Shown here: in pieces, positions 17,312 to 25,326 of the stretch
How the letters are laid out: every line of letters begins with the position of its first letter
How positions within the stretch are numbered: position 1 is the stretch's first letter
Origin: Caldifarciminota bacterium
GTDB taxonomy: Bacteria; Hydrothermota; Hydrothermia; LBFQ01
Direction of reading: 5' to 3'
Assembly: GCA_027002825.1 (NCBI GenBank)
Contig: JALWZG010000098.1
Span: 1-40,072 of the forward strand
DNA length: 40,072 nucleotides
Translations under genes and position numbers: made by a program
Notes under the pieces: generated by a model
Seen by the model: only the letters and a program-made list of their open reading frames with translations
Told to the model about the DNA's origin: nothing
Database searches by the model: none

Positions 17312-18424
17312 ATGGTAATAGGCGTTCCCAAGGAGATAAAGCGTCAAGAGTACAGGGTTGCCATGACACCGGCCGGGGTCCGGGAGCTTACCCGTCATGG
17401 CCATAAGGTGATAGTGCAGAGGACGGCCGGTCTCGGCGCCGGTCTTACGGACGAGGATTACGCCGGGGCGGGGGCGGAGCTGGTGGATAGCCTTGAGGAG
17501 GTGTACGAGAGGGCGGAGATGATAGTTAAGGTGAAGGAGCCGCAGCCGGAGGAGTTCCCCCTCCTCCGCGAGGGACAGGTACTCTTCACCTACCTGCACC
17601 TCGCCGCCGACGAGAACCTAACGAGGGCGTTGATAGAGAGGAAGATCGTAGGCATAGCCTACGAGACGGTGGAGACGGACGACGGCTTCCTCCCCCTTCT
17701 GGCTCCCATGAGCGAGATAGCCGGTAAGATGGCCCCGCAGGAGGGTGCCAAGTACCTTGAGAAGCCCTTCGGAGGCCTGGGGGTCCTCCTCGGAGGTGTC
17801 CCCGGTGTCCCGCCGGCCAAGGTGGTGGTGATAGGGGCCGGGTCGGTCGGTATGAGCGCCACGATGGTGGCCGCCGGCATGGGTGCGGACGTAACCCTAA
17901 TGGACATAAACGTCCAGAAGATGCGTCTGGCGGAGGAGATAATACCCGCCAACGTCAAGACCCTCTTCTCCACCGAATACACCCTCCGGGAGGCCGTAAA
18001 GAACGCCGACCTCGTAATAGGGGCCGTCCTGCGTCCCGGCGCCCGCGCCCCCAAACTCCTGACCAAGGACATCCTCGCCGGTATGAAGGAGGGGGCGGTC
18101 TTGGTGGACGTCTCCATAGACCAGGGCGGTATATCCGAGTTCTCAAGGCCCACCACCCACGACAACCCCGTCTTCGTGGCCGAGGGGGTGGTGCATTACT
18201 GCGTGGCCAACATGCCCGGAGCCGTACCCCGTACCAGCACCTTCGCCCTTACCAACTCCACCCTCTCCTACGTCATAAAGTTGGCCGACCTCGGATGGAA
18301 GGAGGCCGTAAGGCAGGACAAGGCCCTGGCGAGGGGCGTAAATCTGGTCTTCGGTAAGGTAACGCACAAGGCGGTAGCCGAGGCCTTCGGTCTGGAATAC
18401 ACGCCTTTGGAGGAGGTCCTGTAG
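17312..18424 (+). CDS. ald: Alanine dehydrogenase
   Basis: [79 protein letters not shown]. Confidence 0.96.
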   Translation: MVIGVPKEIKRQEYRVAMTPAGVRELTRHGHKVIVQRTAGLGAGLTDEDYAGAGAELVDSLEEVYERAEMIVKVKEPQPEEFPLLREGQVLFTYLHLAADENLTRALIERKIVGIAYETVETDDGFLPLLAPMSEIAGKMAPQEGAKYLEKPFGGLGVLLGGVPGVPPAKVVVIGAGSVGMSATMVAAGMGADVTLMDINVQKMRLAEEIIPANVKTLFSTEYTLREAVKNADLVIGAVLRPGARAPKLLTKDILAGMKEGAVLVDVSIDQGGISEFSRPTTHDNPVFVAEGVVHYCVANMPGAVPRTSTFALTNSTLSYVIKLADLGWKEAVRQDKALARGVNLVFGKVTHKAVAEAFGLEYTPLEEVL

Positions 18425-18481
18425 GGAGGGATTTCTGCGGGTTTTCGGCCCTCTTGAAACGGCCTTAAAATAGGTGGTGGT

Positions 18482-19087
18482 ATGGGTGTAGCAGTAGCGG
18501 AGAAGCCGGAGGTTGCCGAGGAGAAGGACAAGCGGAGGGAAAGACTCCTGAAACTCCTGACCTACGAGGTTGTTGATGGAAGGCCAATCTATTACCGCGG
18601 CTACAAGGACGTCCTTGAGGGTAAGAAACAGCCGGAGGAGGTTATGGGAGCGAGTTTTTTTCACGCCGACCTCGTTGGTGCGTTGGTGTGGTTTTTGAGG
18701 GACAGGTTGGGTGGTAAGTACAGGGTGGTTGCCGGGGAGTTGGGTTATCTGATAGAGGGAGGCTGGAGGAACTTGGACGTTGCCGTCTTCAGATACGAGG
18801 ACGTAAAGGACAAGCTTGAGAGCGAGAACTACATAGACGTACCGCCCGTTTTGGTGGTTGAGATAAACGTCAGGGCGGAGGTTGAGAGTGAGATGGAGTA
18901 CGTCCTAAGGAAGAGCGGAGACCTACTCAATAGCGGGGTTGAGAGGGTGGTATGGATATTTACGGGGCCGAGGAAGGTTATGGTGTTTGAGAGGGGTAAG
19001 GGAGGGCTTATTCTTGACTGGGAGGACGAGATTCCGCTCGTTGAAGGGCTTGGGTTGAGGCTGCCGGACCTCTTAAAACGGCCTTAG
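18482..19087 (+). CDS. Uma2/DUF820-like predicted PD-(D/E)xK protein, paralog 1
   Basis: Conserved N-terminus EVVDGRPIYYRGYKDVLEGKKQPEEVMG; core GELGYLIEGGWRNLDVAVFR...DVPPVLVVEI. Confidence 0.75.
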   Translation: MGVAVAEKPEVAEEKDKRRERLLKLLTYEVVDGRPIYYRGYKDVLEGKKQPEEVMGASFFHADLVGALVWFLRDRLGGKYRVVAGELGYLIEGGWRNLDVAVFRYEDVKDKLESENYIDVPPVLVVEINVRAEVESEMEYVLRKSGDLLNSGVERVVWIFTGPRKVMVFERGKGGLILDWEDEIPLVEGLGLRLPDLLKRP

Positions 19088-19101
19088 AATGGGGGTTAGG
19101 T

Positions 19102-19710
19102 ATGGCAGTAGCGTTAGCAGAGAAGCCGGAAGTTGCCGAGGAAAAAAGGGACGAGAGGAGGGAAAGGCTTTTGAGACTTTTAACTTACGAAGTGGTTGAT
19201 GGAAGGCCAATCTACTACCGCGGCTACAGGGACGTCCTTGAAGGCAAGAAACAGCCGGAGGAGGTTATGGGAAGCAGCGCCTATCACGCGTTGGTAGTTA
19301 TTAGGATCGCCTCTTGGCTTGACAGGGTTTTGGGCCGGGAATATGTCGTTCTCGGCGGAGAGTTAGGCTATTTTGTGGAGAAGGGCTGGAGGAGTTTGGA
19401 CGTGGCCGTCTTCAGGTATGATGACGTAAAGGACAAGCTCAGGAGCAGGAGGTACATAGACGTACCGCCCGTGTTGGTGATTGAAGTTGATACGCACGGC
19501 GATGTTGAGAACGAGATGGCCTACATAAGCGGTAAGGTTGAAGATCTGTTGAGGAGTGGTGTTGGGAAGGTGGTATGGATATTCACGGATTCGGAGAAGG
19601 TTCTAATAGCGGAGAGGGGGAAGGATTGGGTGATAGTCGGGTGGAATAGGGATATAGACCTGATAGAGGGTCTGAAGTTGAACTTGGAGGGCCTCTTGAA
19701 GCAGCCTTAG
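19102..19710 (+). CDS. Uma2/DUF820-like protein, paralog 2
   Basis: Same conserved N-terminus; C-terminal half near-identical to paralog 5. Confidence 0.75.
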   Translation: MAVALAEKPEVAEEKRDERRERLLRLLTYEVVDGRPIYYRGYRDVLEGKKQPEEVMGSSAYHALVVIRIASWLDRVLGREYVVLGGELGYFVEKGWRSLDVAVFRYDDVKDKLRSRRYIDVPPVLVIEVDTHGDVENEMAYISGKVEDLLRSGVGKVVWIFTDSEKVLIAERGKDWVIVGWNRDIDLIEGLKLNLEGLLKQP

Positions 19711-19724
19711 AATGGGGGTTAGGT

Positions 19725-20330
19725 ATGGGTGTAGCGTTAGCAGAGAAACCGGAGGTTGCCGAGGAGAAGGACGAGCGGAGGGAAAGACTGCTGAAACTCC
19801 TAACCTACGAGGTGGTTGATGGGAAGCCTGTATACTACCGAGGCTACAAGGACGTCCTTGAGGGTAAAAAACAACCGGAGGAGGTTATGGGAAGCAGTAC
19901 CCTACAGGCCTTCATAGTAAAGCGTCTCCTTATCTTCCTTGTCCAAGCCCTTGAAGGGAAAGGCTACGAGGTACTCTCCCACGAGGTCGGGTTGGTCGGC
20001 AAAGGTTTCGTAAGGGCTTTGGACATAGGGATATTCCGGGTGGATGAGTTGGAGATAAAGGACGAGTATGCGAACGTACCGCCCGTGGTGGCGATAGAGG
20101 TAGATACGAAGGCGGATTTGGAGGGGGAGGGTTTTATGGAGTATATGAAGCGGAAGATAGATGACCTGTTGGGTTTTGGGGTAAAGAGGGTGATATGGAT
20201 CTTGACTAAGGGGGAGGTAGTGGTGATAGCAGAGAATCCGAAGAGGTGGGAGGTGCTTGACTGGGAGGACGAAGTTGAGGTTTGGGAGGGGGTTAAGGTG
20301 AAGTTATCGGAACTCCTGAAACGGCCTTAA
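19725..20330 (+). CDS. Uma2/DUF820-like protein, paralog 3 (most divergent core)
   Basis: Same N-terminus; core SHEVGLVGKGFVRALDIGIFRVDELEIKDEYANVPPVVAIEVDT. Confidence 0.75.
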   Translation: MGVALAEKPEVAEEKDERRERLLKLLTYEVVDGKPVYYRGYKDVLEGKKQPEEVMGSSTLQAFIVKRLLIFLVQALEGKGYEVLSHEVGLVGKGFVRALDIGIFRVDELEIKDEYANVPPVVAIEVDTKADLEGEGFMEYMKRKIDDLLGFGVKRVIWILTKGEVVVIAENPKRWEVLDWEDEVEVWEGVKVKLSELLKRP

Positions 20331-20343
20331 AATAGGTGGTGGT

Positions 20344-20952
20344 ATGGGTGTAGCAGTAGCAGAGAGGCCGGAGGTTGCCGAGGAAAAAAGGGACGAGAAG
20401 AGGGAAAGACTGCTGAAACTTTTAACTTACGAAGTCGTTGATGGTAGGCCCATCTACTACCGTGGCTACAAAGACGTCCTTGAGGGCAAGAAACAGCCGG
20501 AGGAGGTTATGGGAGCGAGCGTTTTGCATGCGAGGTTAGTTGCCAAGATAACGTCCTGGTTGGATAGGGTGCTGGGGGATGGTTATGTGGTTATGTCGGG
20601 AGAGCTTGGCTACTTTGTGGAAAAGGGCTGGAGGAACTTGGACGTTGCCGTCTTCAGATACGAGGACGTAAAGGACAAGCTTGAGAGTGAGAACTACATA
20701 GACGTACCGCCCGTTTTGGTGGTTGAGATAAACGTCAGGGCGGAGGTTGAGAGTGAGATGGAGTACGTCCTAAGGAAGAGCGGGGACCTACTTAAGAGCG
20801 GGGTTGAGAGGGTGGTATGGATATTTACGAAGGCGAGGAAGGTTATGGTGTTTGAGAGGGGTAAGGGAGGGCTTATTCTTGACTGGGAGGATGAGATCCC
20901 GCTCGTTGAAGGGCTTGGGTTGAGGCTGTCGGACCTCTTAAAACGGCCTTAG
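20344..20952 (+). CDS. Uma2/DUF820-like protein, paralog 4
   Basis: Same N-terminus; C-terminal half near-identical to paralog 1. Confidence 0.75.
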   Translation: MGVAVAERPEVAEEKRDEKRERLLKLLTYEVVDGRPIYYRGYKDVLEGKKQPEEVMGASVLHARLVAKITSWLDRVLGDGYVVMSGELGYFVEKGWRNLDVAVFRYEDVKDKLESENYIDVPPVLVVEINVRAEVESEMEYVLRKSGDLLKSGVERVVWIFTKARKVMVFERGKGGLILDWEDEIPLVEGLGLRLSDLLKRP

Positions 20953-20965
20953 AATGGAGGTTGGT

Positions 20966-21574
20966 ATGGGTGTAGCGTTAGCAGAGAGGCCGGAGGTTGC
21001 CGAGGAAAAAAGGGACGAGAAGAGGGAAAGACTGCTGAAATTTCTAACCTACGAAGTGGTTGATGGGAAGCCTGTATACTACCGCGGCTACAGGGACGTC
21101 CTTGAAGGCAAGAAACAGCCGGAGGAGGTTATGGGGGCGAGCTTTCTGCACGGCAGACTGGTGATACTTCTGGGAGCCTTTCTAAGAGAGAAACTGAAGG
21201 GGAGGTATGTCGTTTCGGGCGGGGAGTTGGGCTATCTGATAGAGGGAGGGTGGAGGAACTTGGACATAGCCGTCTTCAGGTATGATGACGTAAAGGACAA
21301 GCTCAGGAGCAGGAGGTACATAGACGTACCGCCAGTGTTGGTGGTTGAAGTTGATACGCACGGCGATGTTGAGAACGAGATGGCCTACATAAGCGGTAAG
21401 GTTGAAGATCTGTTGAGGAGTGGTGTTGGGAAGGTGGTATGGATATTCACGGATTCGGAGAAGGTTCTAATAGCGGAGAGGGGGAAGGATTGGGTGATAG
21501 TCGGGTGGAATAGGGATATAGACCTGATAGAGGGGCTGAAGTTGAACTTGGAAGGCCTTTTAAAGCAGCCTTAA
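20966..21574 (+). CDS. Uma2/DUF820-like protein, paralog 5
   Basis: Track start 20954 (MEVGMGVAL) is probably over-extended; MGVAL at 20966 aligns with the other copies. Confidence 0.75.
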   Translation: MGVALAERPEVAEEKRDEKRERLLKFLTYEVVDGKPVYYRGYRDVLEGKKQPEEVMGASFLHGRLVILLGAFLREKLKGRYVVSGGELGYLIEGGWRNLDIAVFRYDDVKDKLRSRRYIDVPPVLVVEVDTHGDVENEMAYISGKVEDLLRSGVGKVVWIFTDSEKVLIAERGKDWVIVGWNRDIDLIEGLKLNLEGLLKQP

Positions 21575-21627
21575 GGGAATTCCGTTGATAGGATTAGAAG
21601 GGCAATTGTAAGGTGCAAAGAGAACTT

Positions 21628-22266
21628 TCACAACCTTCTCTTTACGTCTTCAAGGTACCTCCTGAAATACCTCCGACCGTTCCGTGGGTTGGACATGGCC
21701 TTCCTGTAGAGAAGGGGTATCACCCTGCGGACGTACCGCCTGTCTATTCCGACCTGCACTCTGTAAGTTCCCTCATCCCTGTAGCCAACGCTATCGCCAA
21801 GGAGAACGAAATAAGGTTCATCCTTCAGAACCTTCACGGGTGGATACTCTATTAAAGAAGGGTCAAACTCAACCCAATTTCCATCTATCCTTACTATCAC
21901 GGACATATGGACGGAGAAAGGGACGTAGAAGTAGGCTCTGTAGCCGTTATCACGCATAGCCCTTAAAAGAACTTGAGAAAACTCGTCGCAGTCGTACTCA
22001 CTCTCCCTGCCGAGAGTGGGCAGCATATCCGGGAGGTAGTACTGCTTTCCCCGGTAGGAGTTGTTGGTGTAGTCCCAGCGCGTGAGGTCCCCCCTTGAGA
22101 GGAGGAGGAATATAGACATGGCCTTCAGGAGTCTGGGGTTATCATAACCCATCACCGTGTCTAAGCCCCCAATACGTATGAGGTGATCCACTTCCCTGCG
22201 TTTTGCCTTCAGGACGAGTATGGTTATGCTGTCGGGCACTTCAAGGAGGGATAGGAGGAGGAGCAT
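21628..22266 (-). CDS. Transglutaminase-like (papain-fold) domain protein, predicted
   Basis: Possible Cys-His-Asp triad: YDCDEFSQVLLRAMRDNGYRAYFY...FSVHMSVIVRIDGNWVEFDPS. TACAAT 8 nt upstream of ATG. Confidence 0.6.
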   Translation of the reverse strand: MLLLLSLLEVPDSITILVLKAKRREVDHLIRIGGLDTVMGYDNPRLLKAMSIFLLLSRGDLTRWDYTNNSYRGKQYYLPDMLPTLGRESEYDCDEFSQVLLRAMRDNGYRAYFYVPFSVHMSVIVRIDGNWVEFDPSLIEYPPVKVLKDEPYFVLLGDSVGYRDEGTYRVQVGIDRRYVRRVIPLLYRKAMSNPRNGRRYFRRYLEDVKRRL

Positions 22267-22293
22267 AAGGGTATATTGTAAGGGAGGGATATC

Positions 22294-22650
22294 CTATTTA
22301 CAGAGGTCCATAATCTCGCGTAGATCCGCCCGGAAGGGGGCGAAGTCGCAGGGTGTTCGCCCGTACCGGTTCTTTATCCTTGGATTCGCCCCGTTTTTCA
22401 CGAGGAACTTCACCACATCCCATCCGGGACATCGGGAGAGATGCCCAGACTGTCAAGAAAGTACGAGAGAACCTCTAAGTTCCCCCCTATCGCTGCCATA
22501 TGTAAGGGAGTCTCACCCTTGAAAAGGGTATCCTTGTATCCAACCCTCTTGTCCTCAGATGATCTGCTCAAAGGGGATGCGCCCTTCTTGACGAGGTACT
22601 TGACCGCCCTTAAGTTTCCGACTTCTGAGGAGCCACACCCCGCCTTAAAA
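22294..22650 (-). pseudogene. Degraded ankyrin-repeat gene fragment (C-terminal part), not in ORF track
   Basis: Minus strand reads ...VGNLRAVKYLVKKGASPLSRSSEDKRVGYKDTLFKGETPLHMAAIGGNLEVLSYFLDSLGISPDVPDGMW*, then in another frame DVVKFLVKNGANPRIKNRYGRTPCDFAPFRADLREIMDLCK*. No start codon; frame broken. Confidence 0.8.
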
Positions 22651-22659
22651 TACCCAACG

Positions 22660-24441
22660 GTGCTGACTTTGGTCGTTGGGGTATCGGCTTTGTGCAGCGC
22701 CGTAGAAAGGGGAGATTACAGCGAAGTTATCCGGCTCTTGAGGGAGCGTCCCTCGTACGTTAATGTAAAGTGCGACACCTCCACCGGGGATACCCCTCTG
22801 CACTTGGCCGTAAAGAAGGGGAATACGAAACTCGTAAAGACTCTTATTGATCATGGGGGCGATGTCTTAGCGGAGAACCTTATGGGCGACACCCCCTTGG
22901 ACTTGGCCTTCAGTGAGGGAAAGGAGGAGGTGTTGAGATACGCCGTTAGATCGTATCTCAGGAAGCACAGGAGGGGGATAGACAAACGGGTTGTTCTCTA
23001 CGCACCGGCGGTTTGCAACCTCTCGGAGGTGAAGAGACTTCTCAGGAGGGTTAAGCTTTCCAAGGAGGAGAGGGAAAGGGCCGCCCTGCACGCAGCCCTG
23101 TACGGCAACCTTGAGGTGTTCAAGTACTTCGTAGAGCGTAAGCTCGTAGATATGACACCCAAATACATCCACGTTCTCCTCTCGTGGCTCGTGTATAATG
23201 GACTTAAAAAGCCCTCCGTCGGGGAGGTTGTAAGGTACATACTGCAGTTCAGGGACCCCGCATATTCCGGGATGGATAAGGCGATTCCGGGAGTTCCGGT
23301 TTTAAAGGTGGCTTCCCAAACGTCAGGTGAGAACGGGGTCTCAGTCGGCTTAGTGCAGGAGGAACCCCTTCTCCATGCGGCGGTTGAGAGTGGGAACCTG
23401 TACGTCGTTAAGGCCCTGGTTGAGTACTGTGGAGACATAGGGGACGTTAACGTGCAAGACGATTACAACGGTTATACCCCACTCCACCTATCCGTGGCAT
23501 ACAAACATAAGGAGATCGTTGAATACCTAATGGAACAAGGTGCGGACCCAACGTTGAGGGACTTTCAGGGGCGAACGCCATGCGATATGGCTTCTGATGG
23601 CGGGTATGTGAAACTCCTTAAAGGATGTGCGTTGCACGTTCCTACGGACTCCCTATGCCGCCTCCTTCGGAGCGGGGAAGATACTATGTTCGTTTCCCTA
23701 TCCAACAGGGACTCCTTGAATCTCCTTTACCTGAAGTGTGAGTATATGAACACACCCCTACACATAGCCGCCCGGAGGGGGGACACCTTCCTCTTGAGGT
23801 ACGTATCGGAGAAATATCTACCCGTATGCCAGGAGCGCACGTTCGCCGTCAGGGAGCTCCTCGGATGGACGCCGATGCACACGGCGGCGTGGTGGGGACA
23901 GCTCCCCGCCCTGTCCTATATGGTGGAATCCGGCGGCAGGATAGATTCAAGGGCCGACAACGGCGCCACCCCCCTATGTGAGGCTGTCTATTGGGGACAT
24001 ATGCACATCGTAAGGTACCTGCATCGGAAAGGGGCGAAGGTCAGCGTGGGGTACAACTGCCCCCTGTGTATGGCCGTTTATACGAGGAACATAGAAGCAG
24101 TCAGGTACTTCGTAGAGGAGATGGGGGCAAACCTGTTTGAGGTGTGCCGTATAGACGATTATCCGTACACTCCGCTTTACCCCTTCCAGCTGGCGGTTGT
24201 GAGGGGGGATACGGTGACCTTGGGGTACATGATAAGCAAAGGGGTTGATGTGAATAAGATATACGTACCCGGTTTGGATGTGACCCTTCTGCATCTGGCG
24301 GCGTGGGAAAAACAGGAGGATGTGATACGCTACCTCTTAAGACACGGGGCCGACCCCACCGTAAAGAACAAGGCCGGCGCTACTCCATGCCATATGACGG
24401 ACTCGGAGGAGCTGAAGGAGATTATGGGGTACTGTAGGTAA
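22660..24441 (+). CDS. Ankyrin-repeat protein
   Basis: Repeats GDTPLHLAVKKGNTKLVKTLIDHGGDV, GYTPLHLSVAYKHKEIVEYLMEQGADP, GWTPMHTAAWWGQLPALSYMVESGG. Track start 22441 runs through the antisense of the pseudogene; GTG 22660 lies 8 nt after TAAAAT. Confidence 0.88.
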   Translation: MLTLVVGVSALCSAVERGDYSEVIRLLRERPSYVNVKCDTSTGDTPLHLAVKKGNTKLVKTLIDHGGDVLAENLMGDTPLDLAFSEGKEEVLRYAVRSYLRKHRRGIDKRVVLYAPAVCNLSEVKRLLRRVKLSKEERERAALHAALYGNLEVFKYFVERKLVDMTPKYIHVLLSWLVYNGLKKPSVGEVVRYILQFRDPAYSGMDKAIPGVPVLKVASQTSGENGVSVGLVQEEPLLHAAVESGNLYVVKALVEYCGDIGDVNVQDDYNGYTPLHLSVAYKHKEIVEYLMEQGADPTLRDFQGRTPCDMASDGGYVKLLKGCALHVPTDSLCRLLRSGEDTMFVSLSNRDSLNLLYLKCEYMNTPLHIAARRGDTFLLRYVSEKYLPVCQERTFAVRELLGWTPMHTAAWWGQLPALSYMVESGGRIDSRADNGATPLCEAVYWGHMHIVRYLHRKGAKVSVGYNCPLCMAVYTRNIEAVRYFVEEMGANLFEVCRIDDYPYTPLYPFQLAVVRGDTVTLGYMISKGVDVNKIYVPGLDVTLLHLAAWEKQEDVIRYLLRHGADPTVKNKAGATPCHMTDSEELKEIMGYCR

Positions 24442-24486
24442 TTGGCCTTCCCCAACCGACCCCTGTTCCGTCCGTAAAATTGACGA

Positions 24487-25305
24487 ATGTTCGCCCTTGA
24501 GTTCTTGAACTTCCAGTACAGCGTCCTTGAACACTCCTCAAAGATGACGCCCTTTTACAAGAGCGTTTACGGTGATGTGAGCGCGACGAACGGCGTGGGC
24601 GTGGGTGTGTCCTCCGGTGTGGTTCCGGGTGATCTCTACGGCGGACTTTCCTTAACCTACTCACCCTTTTTCTTTTCCATTAAGTCCTACGTATCCGGAG
24701 AAATACCCATCACAGAAGTGTCCGATCCCTTCTCCGAACCCTCAGAGGAAAACCCACCTTACGTGGTTGATAGGGTCAGGTTCAGGGCATCGCAGTTCTC
24801 GGCGGGAGCCAGAAAGGATCTGGGGAAAAACCTGAAGGCCTCCCTTTCGCTCAAGTTCATATACGCCTCGGCCGGAAAGTACGGATGGGGGGCAGGGGGA
24901 GGTGCGGACCTCTCCTTTCTGTACTCACCCTTCGGATTTGCGGGCATATACATGAAAGTGGAGAACGTCCTCACATCACCCGTCGTCTGGAACACGGGCC
25001 GGAAGGAGTTCGCCCGGCCCCTCTTTGATACACGCCTCCTCATCAGACCTTTCGGAAAACTCGCCCTCTCAACGGGAGCCACCTTCTCCCCGGACGGGAG
25101 GGGTTTCAACATCTGGAGGGACGGATTTTTGAGCCTTTACGGGGAATTCTGGAAGGTTGCCCTCTTCGGTGGGTGGGTTGAAGGCATGCCACGGGGGGGC
25201 ATAAGCTACAGGCACAGAAGCGCCGTCATATCCCTGGGGGCTTCCTATCACTTTGATTTCGGGTACTCCTTCAAGGGAGACGTAGTCCTAAAGCTCTGGG
25301 ATTGA
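24487..25305 (+). CDS. Predicted outer-membrane beta-barrel protein
   Basis: Gly/aromatic-rich amphipathic strands (GVGVGVSSGVVPGDLYGGLSLTYSPF, LGASYHFDFGYSFKGDVVLKLWD). In-frame stop at 24481 fixes the start. Confidence 0.6.
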   Translation: MFALEFLNFQYSVLEHSSKMTPFYKSVYGDVSATNGVGVGVSSGVVPGDLYGGLSLTYSPFFFSIKSYVSGEIPITEVSDPFSEPSEENPPYVVDRVRFRASQFSAGARKDLGKNLKASLSLKFIYASAGKYGWGAGGGADLSFLYSPFGFAGIYMKVENVLTSPVVWNTGRKEFARPLFDTRLLIRPFGKLALSTGATFSPDGRGFNIWRDGFLSLYGEFWKVALFGGWVEGMPRGGISYRHRSAVISLGASYHFDFGYSFKGDVVLKLWD

Positions 25306-25326
25306 ACGTCCTTACAATCGCCGCCT

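Larger units (their letters stand above)
18448..21574 (+). repeat. Tandem array of five mosaic paralogous genes plus short vestige of an upstream copy
   Basis: Five about 610-bp units with near-identical 5' thirds and shared junction sequence (CTCTTRAAACGGCCTTARAATRGG...ATG); the same junction also sits before copy 1. Confidence 0.93.

Noticed and set aside
17659-18165. Long antisense ORFs within ald and other genes (e.g. 17659-18165, 15784-16218, 35743-36189)
   Set aside because: Typical antisense open frames in high-GC, biased coding sequence; no recognisable domains.
22441-22659. N-terminal 73 aa of the track ankyrin ORF as coding
   Set aside because: This stretch is the antisense of the minus-strand ankyrin fragment; GTG 22660 after TAAAAT is a better start.
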